Origin: a bacterium
GTDB lineage: Bacteria; Oederibacteriota; PGYV01
Direction: 5' to 3'
DNA length: 64,000 nucleotides
Assembly (NCBI GenBank): GCA_029565735.1
Contig: JAKQNO010000040.1
Span: 1 to 64,000, forward strand
Below the pieces are notes generated by a model. The model was not told where the DNA came from and searched no databases. It saw nothing but the letters and a program-made list of their open reading frames with translations. Positions 20,392-29,100 of the stretch are shown here, one piece after another; positions within the stretch are counted from its first letter, which is position 1, and every line of letters starts with the position of its first letter. The position numbers and the translations under genes are program-made.

Positions 20392-21203
20392 TATTCAGCT
20401 CCTTTTTCTTCGCCTTCAGCCGCTTTACTTGCTTCCTGTTCTTTAGGCGAAAGGAACGCTTTAAGTTTTTCTTCAACGATACGCGGGTTGTCGCCCGCGG
20501 ATATTGAAAGGATGCCTTCAATCATAACTTCCCTTATAAGTACTTCTTCTGCGGATTTTGCTTTAAGCTTGAACGAAATAGGAAGGAAGACAAGGTTTGC
20601 AAAACCGATTCCATAGAATGTAGCGATGAAGGCAACGGCGATAGCGCCGGCAACCTTTGACGCGTTTTCCAGCTGCGAAAGGGCGTTAACAAGACCCATA
20701 ACCGTTCCGATAATACCGATAGTAGGCGCGTATCCGCCCATGGTGCCCCAGATGCCTTCGCCAAGTTTGTGCCTTGTTTCAAGGAAGGCAAGGTCTGTTT
20801 CAAGGATGCTTCTTACAAGTTCTATGTCGGTGCCGTCAACTACAAGCTGAATTCCCTTTTTAAGAAAGTTATCGTTAACATTCGCGATTTCATCTTCAAG
20901 TCCCAAAAGGCCTTCCCTTCTTGCTTTTGTAGCAAATCCTACAAGCGTCGCGATGACGTTTGCCGGATTCATGTCTTTCTGTACGAACGCCTGCGTAAGA
21001 ACAGAAAAAGCGTTCTTGGAAACGTGCGCCGGATAGCTTATGACTGTGGCGCCTACGGTGCCCCCCATAACGATGAAGAACGCGGATATCTGGAAGAATA
21101 TAAGGACGTGCATTATGTTTCCGCCGCTTTCAATCAAAAGACCGGCAAAAATGAATCCCCATCCAATAACAAGCCCAATAATAGTTGACAAATCTAGACG
21201 CAC
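20391..21203 (-). CDS. motA: Motor stator protein MotA
   Basis: MRLDLSTIIGLVIGWGFIFAGLLIESGG; MGGYAPTIGIIGTVMGLVNAL. Confidence 0.96.
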   Translation of the reverse strand: MRLDLSTIIGLVIGWGFIFAGLLIESGGNIMHVLIFFQISAFFIVMGGTVGATVISYPAHVSKNAFSVLTQAFVQKDMNPANVIATLVGFATKARREGLLGLEDEIANVNDNFLKKGIQLVVDGTDIELVRSILETDLAFLETRHKLGEGIWGTMGGYAPTIGIIGTVMGLVNALSQLENASKVAGAIAVAFIATFYGIGFANLVFLPISFKLKAKSAEEVLIREVMIEGILSISAGDNPRIVEEKLKAFLSPKEQEASKAAEGEEKGAE

Positions 21204-21223
21204 AGAAACACCTCCAAGTTATG

Positions 21224-21433
21224 CTAATTTTCGTTTTTATTATTTATTATCGGTAAATAAATTTCTTTTTTATATTTTTTTACCATGGACACTATTTCGT
21301 CCACGCTGTCTTTCACCGTTATTTTTTTTCCCGTTGTCATGGTAATAATTGTGTCCGGCGTTGTTTCTATCATTTCAATTAATTCACCGTTTAACACAAT
21401 TTTTTTACCGTCAAAACGCTGGACAAATATCAA
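21224..21433 (-). CDS. flbD: Small flagellar protein FlbD
   Basis: 69 aa, IFVQRFDGKKIVLNGELIEMIETTPDTIITMTTGKKI; TTG start with GGAGAG RBS. Confidence 0.88.
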   Translation of the reverse strand: MIFVQRFDGKKIVLNGELIEMIETTPDTIITMTTGKKITVKDSVDEIVSMVKKYKKEIYLPIINNKNEN

Positions 21434-21465
21434 CTTTTAACTCTCCTGCCGTGAAATTTGAAATA

Positions 21466-21494
21466 ATGATACAACTTTTGCTTTTTTTTGTCAA
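21466..21494 (-). promoter_or_regulatory. Sigma-70-type promoter for the flbD-mot-fli-flh transcription unit
   Basis: Minus strand TTGACA-17 bp-TATCAT upstream of flbD. Confidence 0.75.
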
Positions 21495-21672
21495 TAAAAA
21501 AAAGTCTTTTTATGCAGTTTCATAATTTAGATACTTGTTTTATTTTTCCGAAACACCATATTTTTAAGGCGTTTTATTAAGCCAAAAGCATAACTTTAAT
21601 TTTTTGCTGTTTTTCATTGATTTTAAAGGCTTTTACGGTAAAACTTACAAATAATAATTTGTAAGTTTTAAT

Positions 21673-21706
21673 AAAAAAGGCGGGGCTTTTAAGCCCCGCC
21701 TTTTTT
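21673..21706. terminator. Bidirectional intrinsic terminator downstream of flgE
   Basis: AAAAAAGGCGGGGCTTTTAAGCCCCGCCTTTTTT. Confidence 0.92.
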
Positions 21707-21742
21707 GTATTTCAGCGGTTAATTATCCGCCTTTATTTTCTA

Positions 21743-23233
21743 TTACCTTCCAAGCTGTACCAGTGTGTCAAGCATGTCAGAGGATGTTGTTACTATCCTT
21801 GCGTTTGATTCAAAGCCCCTCTGAGCGATGATCATGTTTGTCAGTTCAACTGACAGGTCAACGTTTGAAGCTTCAAGCGCTGCGCCTGTTGTTGTTCCAA
21901 GTCCCGCGTTACCTGCTGTTGAAACCTGTGCAAGTCCGCTGTTGGCTGACTGCGCGAACATTGTTCCGGCAACCTTTTCAAGACCGGCAGGGTTTGCGAA
22001 GTTTGCAACCGCAAGCTGTGCCATTGTGATGATCTGGTTGTTGGAGAAGCTGCAGTTGATGCCGCCTGTCTGGTCAATTGAAACGCCTGTAAGCGTTCCT
22101 TCGCTGTAGCCGTCAACATACGATGTGTAGATTGTCTGTTTCGGTATGTAAAGGCCTGTTGTCGCGTCATATGTACCTGAACCATAGTCGCCTGTGATAC
22201 CGTCGCGTAATCCGACTGCGTTAGCGTCCATTGCCGCGTCAGTTCCGATGTTAACAGAGATGATCTGCGGTGTTGTCGCTCCGTTTGTCAGGTTAAGCGT
22301 GATTTCAGCGTTAAGCGCGCCGGCAGGCCCGCCATTGTCCTGAAGTGAACCATCAGCGTTAAATACGATGTTTGCTGCCGTTCCAACTACAGGTGCTGTT
22401 CCGTTTGCTATTGTCATTGTAGGATCTGTTGTGTCGTATGCTGTCCATGACCAGTTCGCGGGCCCTACAGTAATATCTGCTGTCTGTGTCCAGTAGAATG
22501 TTATCTGCCTTGCTGTACCAAGTGAGTCATATACCGTTGCAGTTGAAACCGCGTCAGGTGTGTATCCTGCTGCAGGATATCCTGCTCCGGGTGCGCCTGT
22601 TACGTTCTGCGGTGTGTTGCAGTCAAGGTTGCCTTTAAGGATAATACCCATATCTTTTCTAAGCGGGTCGGAGTTGTTGCTGTTGTCAGTTGCTTTCGGC
22701 CCTAATACCATGTTCTGGGGTATCTTGATGCTTGTGTAAGGCTGGTTAACGTCAAGCGTTGAAGTGTAAGCAGGCGCCGGCGCTACAGCTGCCGGGTCAA
22801 ACACGAACTCCCTCTGCCATCCCTGAACAAGCGCTCCGTTTGATGTAACAAGGTTTCCGTCGTTGTCAAAGTTGAAGTTACCGGCGCGTGTGTAGTATGT
22901 CGCGTCGCCTGATTCAACGATAAAGAAGCCTGCTCCGTCAATTGCAACGTCTGTGGCGTTTCCTGTTGTCTGGATTGCGCCCTGTGTCATGATTGTGTCA
23001 ATGGAGCCAAGTGTGGAACCAAGTCCCTGCTGTGTCGGATTGATACCGCCGATGTTCTGGCTGTTGTTGGAACCCGAAGCCGAACCCAGTGACTGTGAAA
23101 TTGCTTCCTGGAATGTTACCCTTCCCATTTTGAAGCCCACGGTGTTAACGTTGGAAATGTTGTTTCCAATAACGTTCATCCATGTTGTGTGGTTCTTAAG
23201 ACCTGAGATTGAAGAAAAAAGTGATCCCATCAT
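21743..23233 (-). CDS. flgE: Flagellar hook protein FlgE
   Basis: SLFSSISGLKNHTTWMNVIGNNISNVNTVGFK; C-terminal EASNVDLSVELTNMIIAQRGFESNARIVTTSSDML. Confidence 0.96.
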   Translation of the reverse strand: MMGSLFSSISGLKNHTTWMNVIGNNISNVNTVGFKMGRVTFQEAISQSLGSASGSNNSQNIGGINPTQQGLGSTLGSIDTIMTQGAIQTTGNATDVAIDGAGFFIVESGDATYYTRAGNFNFDNDGNLVTSNGALVQGWQREFVFDPAAVAPAPAYTSTLDVNQPYTSIKIPQNMVLGPKATDNSNNSDPLRKDMGIILKGNLDCNTPQNVTGAPGAGYPAAGYTPDAVSTATVYDSLGTARQITFYWTQTADITVGPANWSWTAYDTTDPTMTIANGTAPVVGTAANIVFNADGSLQDNGGPAGALNAEITLNLTNGATTPQIISVNIGTDAAMDANAVGLRDGITGDYGSGTYDATTGLYIPKQTIYTSYVDGYSEGTLTGVSIDQTGGINCSFSNNQIITMAQLAVANFANPAGLEKVAGTMFAQSANSGLAQVSTAGNAGLGTTTGAALEASNVDLSVELTNMIIAQRGFESNARIVTTSSDMLDTLVQLGR

Positions 23234-23245
23234 GTTAAGTCGCCT

Positions 23246-23285
23246 CCGAAAATTTTTTTCCGGCGCATTCGGCGCCGATTTTCGG
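23246..23285 (-). promoter_or_regulatory. Nested RNA hairpin overlapping the flgE ribosome-binding region
   Basis: CCGAAAAT-[CGGCGC-CGAAT-GCGCCG]-GAAAAAA-ATTTTCGG, followed by AGGCGACTTAAC-ATG. Confidence 0.6.
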
Positions 23286-23333
23286 CCCCCGCTTCACCTA
23301 AGTGAAGAAGTCCGGCCGTCTTTCTGTTGCGTT

Positions 23334-23726
23334 TTAAGCGATTACCGCGCTGTCAATATTGGTGAACACGTTTTCCTGCATGCTCTGCCTGTCAACAGCG
23401 GTTATTACTGTGTTGTTCTTTACGCTTACAATGAGCGAGAAGTTCTCGAAAACCATAAGGGTTTCGTTTGCTCCCTTTTCTTTTGCCTTTCCAATGGCGT
23501 TTTTCAGCCTCTGCATAGTTTCAGGCGTAAGTTCTATGTTGCGTGACTGCAGCCTTTTTTCCGCGTGCGAGGAGAATTTAACTTCATCCTGTTCCGCGAC
23601 TTTTGTTTCAAGAACCTGCTTAAAACTCTGGGAGGGCTGTAACGGCGCTTTGGAAATGCCTTTTTGAAGCTTCTGCGCTTCCTGCAGCTGTGAAAGCTTC
23701 TGTAACTGTGTGTTAATGTTCACCAT
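23334..23726 (-). CDS. Flagellar operon protein (TIGR02530-like)
   Basis: KFSSHAEKRLQSRNIELTPETMQRLKNAIGKAKEKGANETLMVFENFSLIVSVKNNTVITAVD. Confidence 0.85.
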   Translation of the reverse strand: MVNINTQLQKLSQLQEAQKLQKGISKAPLQPSQSFKQVLETKVAEQDEVKFSSHAEKRLQSRNIELTPETMQRLKNAIGKAKEKGANETLMVFENFSLIVSVKNNTVITAVDRQSMQENVFTNIDSAVIA

Positions 23727-23740
23727 TGCACATCCCTCCT

Positions 23741-24181
23741 TTACGCCGTTATTTCGCTTACATCTGACAACTTGTACTGGACTCCGTTTACAACAAGCAT
23801 CGGCTGCCCGTCAACAAACTTTATTGAACTTACATTGCCGGAAACCTGGCCTGCTTCCGTGTTAACTACAACGTTCTTGCCTATTAACGCTGCCGCCTGT
23901 GACGTGTTCTGCATCAGCATAAGAGAAATGATGTTTGTGTTTAAAGAGCTTATCGATTTCTCGAACGTTGAATTCAGGTTCGTCATCTGTTCCAGCGACG
24001 AAAACTGAGCCATATCCGCAACAAACGATTCGTCTTTCACGGGATTCGTGGGGTCCTGGTATTTAAGCTTTGTTATAAGCATTTCCAGGAAGTCCAGCTT
24101 TCCCATTTCCGAACTTGGATTGTTAATCTGATCCGTAAAAACATTTGTTGTGTTTGTGTTCGTAACGCCGGTAACTGCCAT
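23741..24181 (-). CDS. flgD: Hook-cap assembly protein FlgD
   Basis: LDFLEMLITKLKYQDPTNPVKDESFVADMAQFSSLEQM. Confidence 0.94.
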   Translation of the reverse strand: MAVTGVTNTNTTNVFTDQINNPSSEMGKLDFLEMLITKLKYQDPTNPVKDESFVADMAQFSSLEQMTNLNSTFEKSISSLNTNIISLMLMQNTSQAAALIGKNVVVNTEAGQVSGNVSSIKFVDGQPMLVVNGVQYKLSDVSEITA

Positions 24182-24199
24182 TATACTCCGCCTCCTTTC

Positions 24200-26341
24200 T
24201 TATGCTAAAATATTTAAAGCACCGGTTCCGTCATTTCCGGATACCGGCTTATTATTTTCCGCTTCAGCGGAATTTTTTAACACGTTTGTTTCAGGTTTTA
24301 CAAAAGCCTGAGGCTGCCTGTAATTTCCGTTTCCAAAGGCGCTTTCATTATTATTCATTACGGTAATATTCATATTGGCAACTTCTATGCCTTTATTTTC
24401 AAGTGATGTCCGAAGTTCCGCAAGGCCGGCCTTTAATGTTTCTTTCACTTCTGAATTGGCCACCTGTATCATAACTTTAATTGTCCTGCCTTCGCTTTCA
24501 AGTTTTACGGCAACGTTTCCAAGATTTTCCGGTTTTAAGGAAATGTTAACTTCTGTTTTCTGTGAAGCTTTCGGCACAACAATATTTTCGGTTATCTGCC
24601 TGATTATAAGCGATTCTTTTGCTTTGGCTGAAACTTCCGCTGCATTTTCAAAAACAGGCGCGCTTACGGGCTTTGCGGTTTCAATTTCATATTTAATTTT
24701 TGCAGCCACACTGTCAACAACCCACTTGGCATCTTCTTTTATTTTAACTTCAACTTCCTGTTTGGTCATGCCCGGCATTAATTTATATTCCGGTTTTATC
24801 TTTGCTTCGCTTGCCGCAATTTCAGGCCTGTTTGATACGGGCGCCTGCACCGCTTCCTGCGGTAACTTTACCGCCGGCTGCGTATCCACCGCTGGCGCTG
24901 ACTTTACATTAATCAAGTTTTCAGCCGCGGGCTGAACAACAGGTTTTGCTGCCGGCATTACAGCGGGCTGATTTGCCTGCGCTCCGGAATTTTTAGCGGC
25001 TAATGAAGCCTGCTTTATAACCATAAGTTCGCCGTTCATTTCATTTACCAGGTTTATTATCTTTCCCACAACTTCTTTTACCTGCGCTGTGGCTTCTTTA
25101 ACCGCGGCAAGCTGTTCGGTATTTCCGTTAAAAGGAACCGCAACCGTTACTGTGCGCACTTTTGCGTCCTGGGAAGTATATAAAACATTGTTATTTACCG
25201 GGCTTTTTGCCTGCGCCGAATCAGTTGACGGTACAAAAACCGGCGCGGCCTGTTTGTTTTCTGTGCCAATTACCTGCTGAGCGTTTACTTTAATTTCAGG
25301 CTTTGCTTCGCCGTTTCCTGTTTTAGTTTCCGGCTTCTGCTGTGCTGCCGGCATTGCCGCCTGCACAACGGGAACCGCAGCCGCGTCAGCGGCCATTACT
25401 ATGACATTCACGGCCTGTGTCATCTGTTTTGAAGAATAATCCGCAAGCCTTCCGGGTGTCATGGGTATCTGAACCGTTTTATTGCCTGATTCAGCCGCAG
25501 CCGCCACAGGGCCTGCTGTCATTGATGATATCTTTGCTATTTCCACCATTCCCGACTGAAATAAAACTATGCTGTTTATATCGGGTGTCATGTTTGAAGG
25601 CGCGCTTACTTTATCTTTTAAAGTTTCAAATTTTTCTGTTATGAATTCCCCAAGCGAAGCCCTTAATTCATTTACAGCCTGTTTTAAGCCCTCGGATGAT
25701 TCCTTTAATTTGGGGGTAAGGGGAATTTCTATTTTAACGGTTTCTTTTGCCGCCAAAACAGGCCCCTGTGGTTTTTTTGCATTTACCGCGGGCGGATTTT
25801 CCGGCGCAGGTTCCGCTTTGCCTGCCGCTACGGCCGCGGGAGCAAACGCTTCGCCCTGTTTTACCGCCGCTTCAGACGCGGCTGCTGCTGAAACTTTTGC
25901 CGCCTCTACAGATTCCGGAACAGAAGATGAAATCTGTTTTGCCGCCATTTCAACAACAGCTGTTTTTACAGCTGCAATAAAGGACTCTTTTTCCGCGGGT
26001 GTTAAAGCGAATTTTTCCGCCGCGGCAATTACAACCGGGTTTGCCGCAATTACAGCTTCCGGCTGTGCCGCAAGTTTTGTTATATCGCCGGTTATATTAA
26101 GGGCTGCGGCAGCGGTATAAACCGCTGATTTTAAGTTATTGTTTGAATTAAGAAGCGAAACAAGGGTATTTTTCTGATTTTCATAGGCTTCAGTGTTTGT
26201 ATTTGAAATTAAACCCGTTACAAATTCTTTAAATCCCGCAGCCTGTTCCTGTACTGTTATATTTGTATTGGAAACGCCCTGCTGCTGAGCGGGCATACCT
26301 GTAATGTTTAAGGAAAGCATTGACAAATTTAGATTGACCAC
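24200..26341 (-). CDS. fliK: Flagellar hook-length control protein FliK (second copy, 713 aa)
   Basis: FliK C-terminal motif (EVNISLKPENLGNVAVKLESEGRTIKVMIQVANSEVKETLKAGLAELRTSLENKGIEVANMNI); GTG start. Confidence 0.9.
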   Translation of the reverse strand: MVNLNLSMLSLNITGMPAQQQGVSNTNITVQEQAAGFKEFVTGLISNTNTEAYENQKNTLVSLLNSNNNLKSAVYTAAAALNITGDITKLAAQPEAVIAANPVVIAAAEKFALTPAEKESFIAAVKTAVVEMAAKQISSSVPESVEAAKVSAAAASEAAVKQGEAFAPAAVAAGKAEPAPENPPAVNAKKPQGPVLAAKETVKIEIPLTPKLKESSEGLKQAVNELRASLGEFITEKFETLKDKVSAPSNMTPDINSIVLFQSGMVEIAKISSMTAGPVAAAAESGNKTVQIPMTPGRLADYSSKQMTQAVNVIVMAADAAAVPVVQAAMPAAQQKPETKTGNGEAKPEIKVNAQQVIGTENKQAAPVFVPSTDSAQAKSPVNNNVLYTSQDAKVRTVTVAVPFNGNTEQLAAVKEATAQVKEVVGKIINLVNEMNGELMVIKQASLAAKNSGAQANQPAVMPAAKPVVQPAAENLINVKSAPAVDTQPAVKLPQEAVQAPVSNRPEIAASEAKIKPEYKLMPGMTKQEVEVKIKEDAKWVVDSVAAKIKYEIETAKPVSAPVFENAAEVSAKAKESLIIRQITENIVVPKASQKTEVNISLKPENLGNVAVKLESEGRTIKVMIQVANSEVKETLKAGLAELRTSLENKGIEVANMNITVMNNNESAFGNGNYRQPQAFVKPETNVLKNSAEAENNKPVSGNDGTGALNILA

Positions 26342-26404
26342 AATTCTCCTCCTGGTTGCGTTAGCTAACCGGCGGCCCCCCTTGCGGTCCGGGCCATTAT
26401 GCCG

Positions 26405-26423
26405 GTGGAGTATTCGACTCCAC
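26405..26423 (-). promoter_or_regulatory. Hairpin GTGGAGT-CGAAT-ACTCCAC in the fliK 5' leader
   Basis: Perfect 7-bp stem, 5-nt loop; followed by further stems before the fliK RBS. Confidence 0.55.
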
Positions 26424-26457
26424 GCTAAAACAAAAACTAAAATCTTGTTTCAAATCA

Positions 26458-26486
26458 ATTCTACACTTTTAAACATATTTTGTCAA
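26458..26486 (-). promoter_or_regulatory. Sigma-70-type promoter for fliK-flgD-TIGR02530-flgE unit
   Basis: Minus strand TTGACA-17 bp-TAGAAT between fliJ stop and fliK start. Confidence 0.75.
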
Positions 26487-26499
26487 ATCTTTTTTCGCT

Positions 26500-26955
26500 T
26501 TATGCCGTGTGCTGTTCTTTCCTGTTGAACTTATTAATTGCTATTTCATCCAGGTTCTTCTGCTCATTGGCAAGAACAGCGTGCTTAAAACTGTTAAAAT
26601 CGCGCTCTTTTAACTTTTCAAAGGTCTTTTTTTCCTTGCTTGCTTCCGCAAGCTCCTTACGTTTTATATCGGCCTGTTTTTCCAGATCTTTAATTTTATT
26701 TTCAGTCTGGTCTATTTTTAAAAGCAGCATATTCAGGTGCTGTTCAAAATATATAAGCCTTGCCACATTTAAAGAGCCGGTATTTTCAAGATTTTTTTCT
26801 TTTACTTTGACCGCTTTTTTCTGTTTTGTATCCTCAAGGATCTTTTCCTGTTCTATCTTGCGCCCTATTATATTCATAAGCTGGCGCTTTAATTCTTCTT
26901 CTTTTCTTTCCTTTACCTTTAAAACGGTTTCAAATTTAAAACTGAATTTTTTCAT
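26500..26955 (-). CDS. fliJ: Flagellar FliJ-like coiled-coil protein
   Basis: MKKFSFKFETVLKVKERKEEELKRQL; follows fliI. Confidence 0.88.
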   Translation of the reverse strand: MKKFSFKFETVLKVKERKEEELKRQLMNIIGRKIEQEKILEDTKQKKAVKVKEKNLENTGSLNVARLIYFEQHLNMLLLKIDQTENKIKDLEKQADIKRKELAEASKEKKTFEKLKERDFNSFKHAVLANEQKNLDEIAINKFNRKEQHTA

Positions 26956-26967
26956 AAGCCGTCCGCG

Positions 26968-28281
26968 CTAAACAAACAGTTCCATCAGCCTGGCGGTTGT
27001 CTGTTTGTAATCTGTTTTTTCCTCTATGCCCTGTATTAAAAATTGTTTAATGGCTGATATTTTTTTCAAAGCGTAATCTATCTGCGGATTGCTGCCTTCC
27101 ACATACGCGCCTATGTTAATAAGGTCTTCTGCGTTTTTATAAACTGAAAGCACTTCTTTTAATCTGGAAGCAGCTTTGCGGTGTTTTTCATCGGTAATAT
27201 CCGTCATGCAGCGGCTTACGGAATCAAGAAGGTCAACCGGCGGATAATGGCTTTGTGCGGCCAGCGCCCTTGACAAAACTATATGGCCGTCAAGAATAGC
27301 CCTTACATGGTCGGATATCGGTTCATTCATATCATCGGCTTCCACAAGCACGGTATATAATCCTGTTATGGAACCTTTATGCGCTGTCGTGCCGGCCCTT
27401 TCAAGCAGTTTTGGAAGAAGCGCGAACACCGAAGGCGTGTATCCTTTTGTAGTTGGCGGCTCGCCTATGGCAAGCCCTATTTCGCGCTGAGCCATGGCAA
27501 ACCTTGTAACAGAATCCATCATAAGCATTACATTGTAGCCTTTGTCGCGGAAGTATTCCGCTATTGAAGTCGCGACAAAAGCGCCCATTCTTCTTATAAG
27601 AGCGGGCTGATCTGATGTGGCCGCAATTACAACCGAGCGTTTTAAACCTTCTTTTCCAAGGTCCTTTTCTATGAAATCCCTGACTTCCCTTCCCCTTTCG
27701 CCTATAAGCGCTATTACGTTTATGTCCGCGTTTGTGTTTCTGGCAATCATTCCAAGCGCCGTGCTTTTGCCCACGCCGGAGCCGGCGAATATGCCCATCC
27801 TTTGCCCTTTGCCCACGGTAAGCGCGCCGTCAATTGAACGGATGCCGGTTGCCACAGGTTCATCAATTTTTTTCCTGTTTAAAGGGTCAGATGGCGAGTT
27901 ATACGCGGAATAAAATTCTTTTGTCTTTACCAGGCCTTTGTCATCAAGCGGCCTGCCAAGCCCGTCAAGCACCCTGCCCAGCAGGTTTTCGCCGACAGCC
28001 ACTTTGAATTCTTCTTCGGATGAAATAACCCTTGCGCCGGGCCCAATTCCGTGAAGGTCGCCAAGCGGCATAAGAAGCGCTTTGTCTTCTTTAAAACCGA
28101 CTATTTCCGCGACAATAACGGTCTCTTCATTTCGGGATATTATGCTGCACAGTTCGCCTATGGAACCGCGAAGGCCGGATACTTCAACGACAAGGCCCAC
28201 TATCTGCGTGACTTTGCCGCTTGTTTTTAAGGTTTCAATTTTGCGGAGTTTTTCGTGATATTTCTTAAGGTCGATTCCCAT
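26968..28281 (-). CDS. fliI: Flagellum-specific ATPase FliI
   Basis: GIFAGSGVGKSTALGMIARN Walker A and SALPKLLERAG-like region. Confidence 0.97.
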   Translation of the reverse strand: MGIDLKKYHEKLRKIETLKTSGKVTQIVGLVVEVSGLRGSIGELCSIISRNEETVIVAEIVGFKEDKALLMPLGDLHGIGPGARVISSEEEFKVAVGENLLGRVLDGLGRPLDDKGLVKTKEFYSAYNSPSDPLNRKKIDEPVATGIRSIDGALTVGKGQRMGIFAGSGVGKSTALGMIARNTNADINVIALIGERGREVRDFIEKDLGKEGLKRSVVIAATSDQPALIRRMGAFVATSIAEYFRDKGYNVMLMMDSVTRFAMAQREIGLAIGEPPTTKGYTPSVFALLPKLLERAGTTAHKGSITGLYTVLVEADDMNEPISDHVRAILDGHIVLSRALAAQSHYPPVDLLDSVSRCMTDITDEKHRKAASRLKEVLSVYKNAEDLINIGAYVEGSNPQIDYALKKISAIKQFLIQGIEEKTDYKQTTARLMELFV

Positions 28282-28284
28282 GGG

Positions 28285-29100
28285 TCATTCCCCCAGGGAA
28301 AGTTTCTTTTTAATTTCCCCAAATTGATAATTTAAATCCGTGTCTATGATTTCATTTTTTGATTCAAGCCTGCATTCGCCCTTTTCAAGCATATCATCCG
28401 GGATAATGCGCAGCGAACTTACGGGATCCGTAAGCTCCGCGAATTCGGCCCTGTGCGCCTTGATAAGTTCAATATCATCGGGATGGCAATAAACTGTAAC
28501 TTTTTCTTTGTCTTCAAGTTTTAAAAGGGCCTCTTTTACAAAACCCTTGATTACTTCATTGTTTGTTTTTAACTCTCCGTATACGACCTTTTTTGCTATA
28601 TCAACAGAAAGCGCAACAATATCATCTTCGGAACTTTTGATTATTTTGTTTTTTTCAAGCTGCGCCTGTTGGGTTATGCTTTCCATAGCGGAAATAAGGG
28701 CGGAATATTTATCTGTAGTTTCATGTTTTCCTTTTTCAATACCTTCAAAATAACCTTTATCAAAACCCTCGTCGTGGCCCTGTTTTGATTTTAATTCTTT
28801 CAGGCTTTCGCCTTCTTTCATAGCGTTTTCTATAATCCTGCGCGCCTGAATTTCAGCCTGCCCGGTCATGCTTTCAACTTCCCTGTTTAACGCTTCAAGT
28901 TCCGCTTCTTTGGCGGCCGCCTGCGCGTTTAAATCCCTTAAATATTCTTCCTGCCTCTCTATTTTTTCAAGGGCAGTTTCTTCTTTTGCCAATGGGGCTG
29001 CGGCAGCCAGTTTATCTTTTTTTGATAAAAATGTGCCGCGCAGCTTATAAGGATTGCCTTTGATTGTGTAATCCTCAGGCTTGTAAATATTCTTAAACAA
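28285..29100 (-). CDS. fliH: Flagellar assembly protein FliH
   Basis: Coiled-coil plus FliH C-terminal domain; TTG start overlapping the fliG stop (TTGTTTAAG) preferred over ORF start 29133. Confidence 0.87.
   Translation of the reverse strand: MFKNIYKPEDYTIKGNPYKLRGTFLSKKDKLAAAAPLAKEETALEKIERQEEYLRDLNAQAAAKEAELEALNREVESMTGQAEIQARRIIENAMKEGESLKELKSKQGHDEGFDKGYFEGIEKGKHETTDKYSALISAMESITQQAQLEKNKIIKSSEDDIVALSVDIAKKVVYGELKTNNEVIKGFVKEALLKLEDKEKVTVYCHPDDIELIKAHRAEFAELTDPVSSLRIIPDDMLEKGECRLESKNEIIDTDLNYQFGEIKKKLSLGE

Noticed and set aside
23234-23333. c-di-GMP (GEMM), fluoride, glycine or ZTP riboswitch before flgE or fliK
   Set aside because: The conserved cores I know for these classes (such as GGACGCAAAGCC with GAAA tetraloop for GEMM) are not present; treated as unclassified structured leaders.
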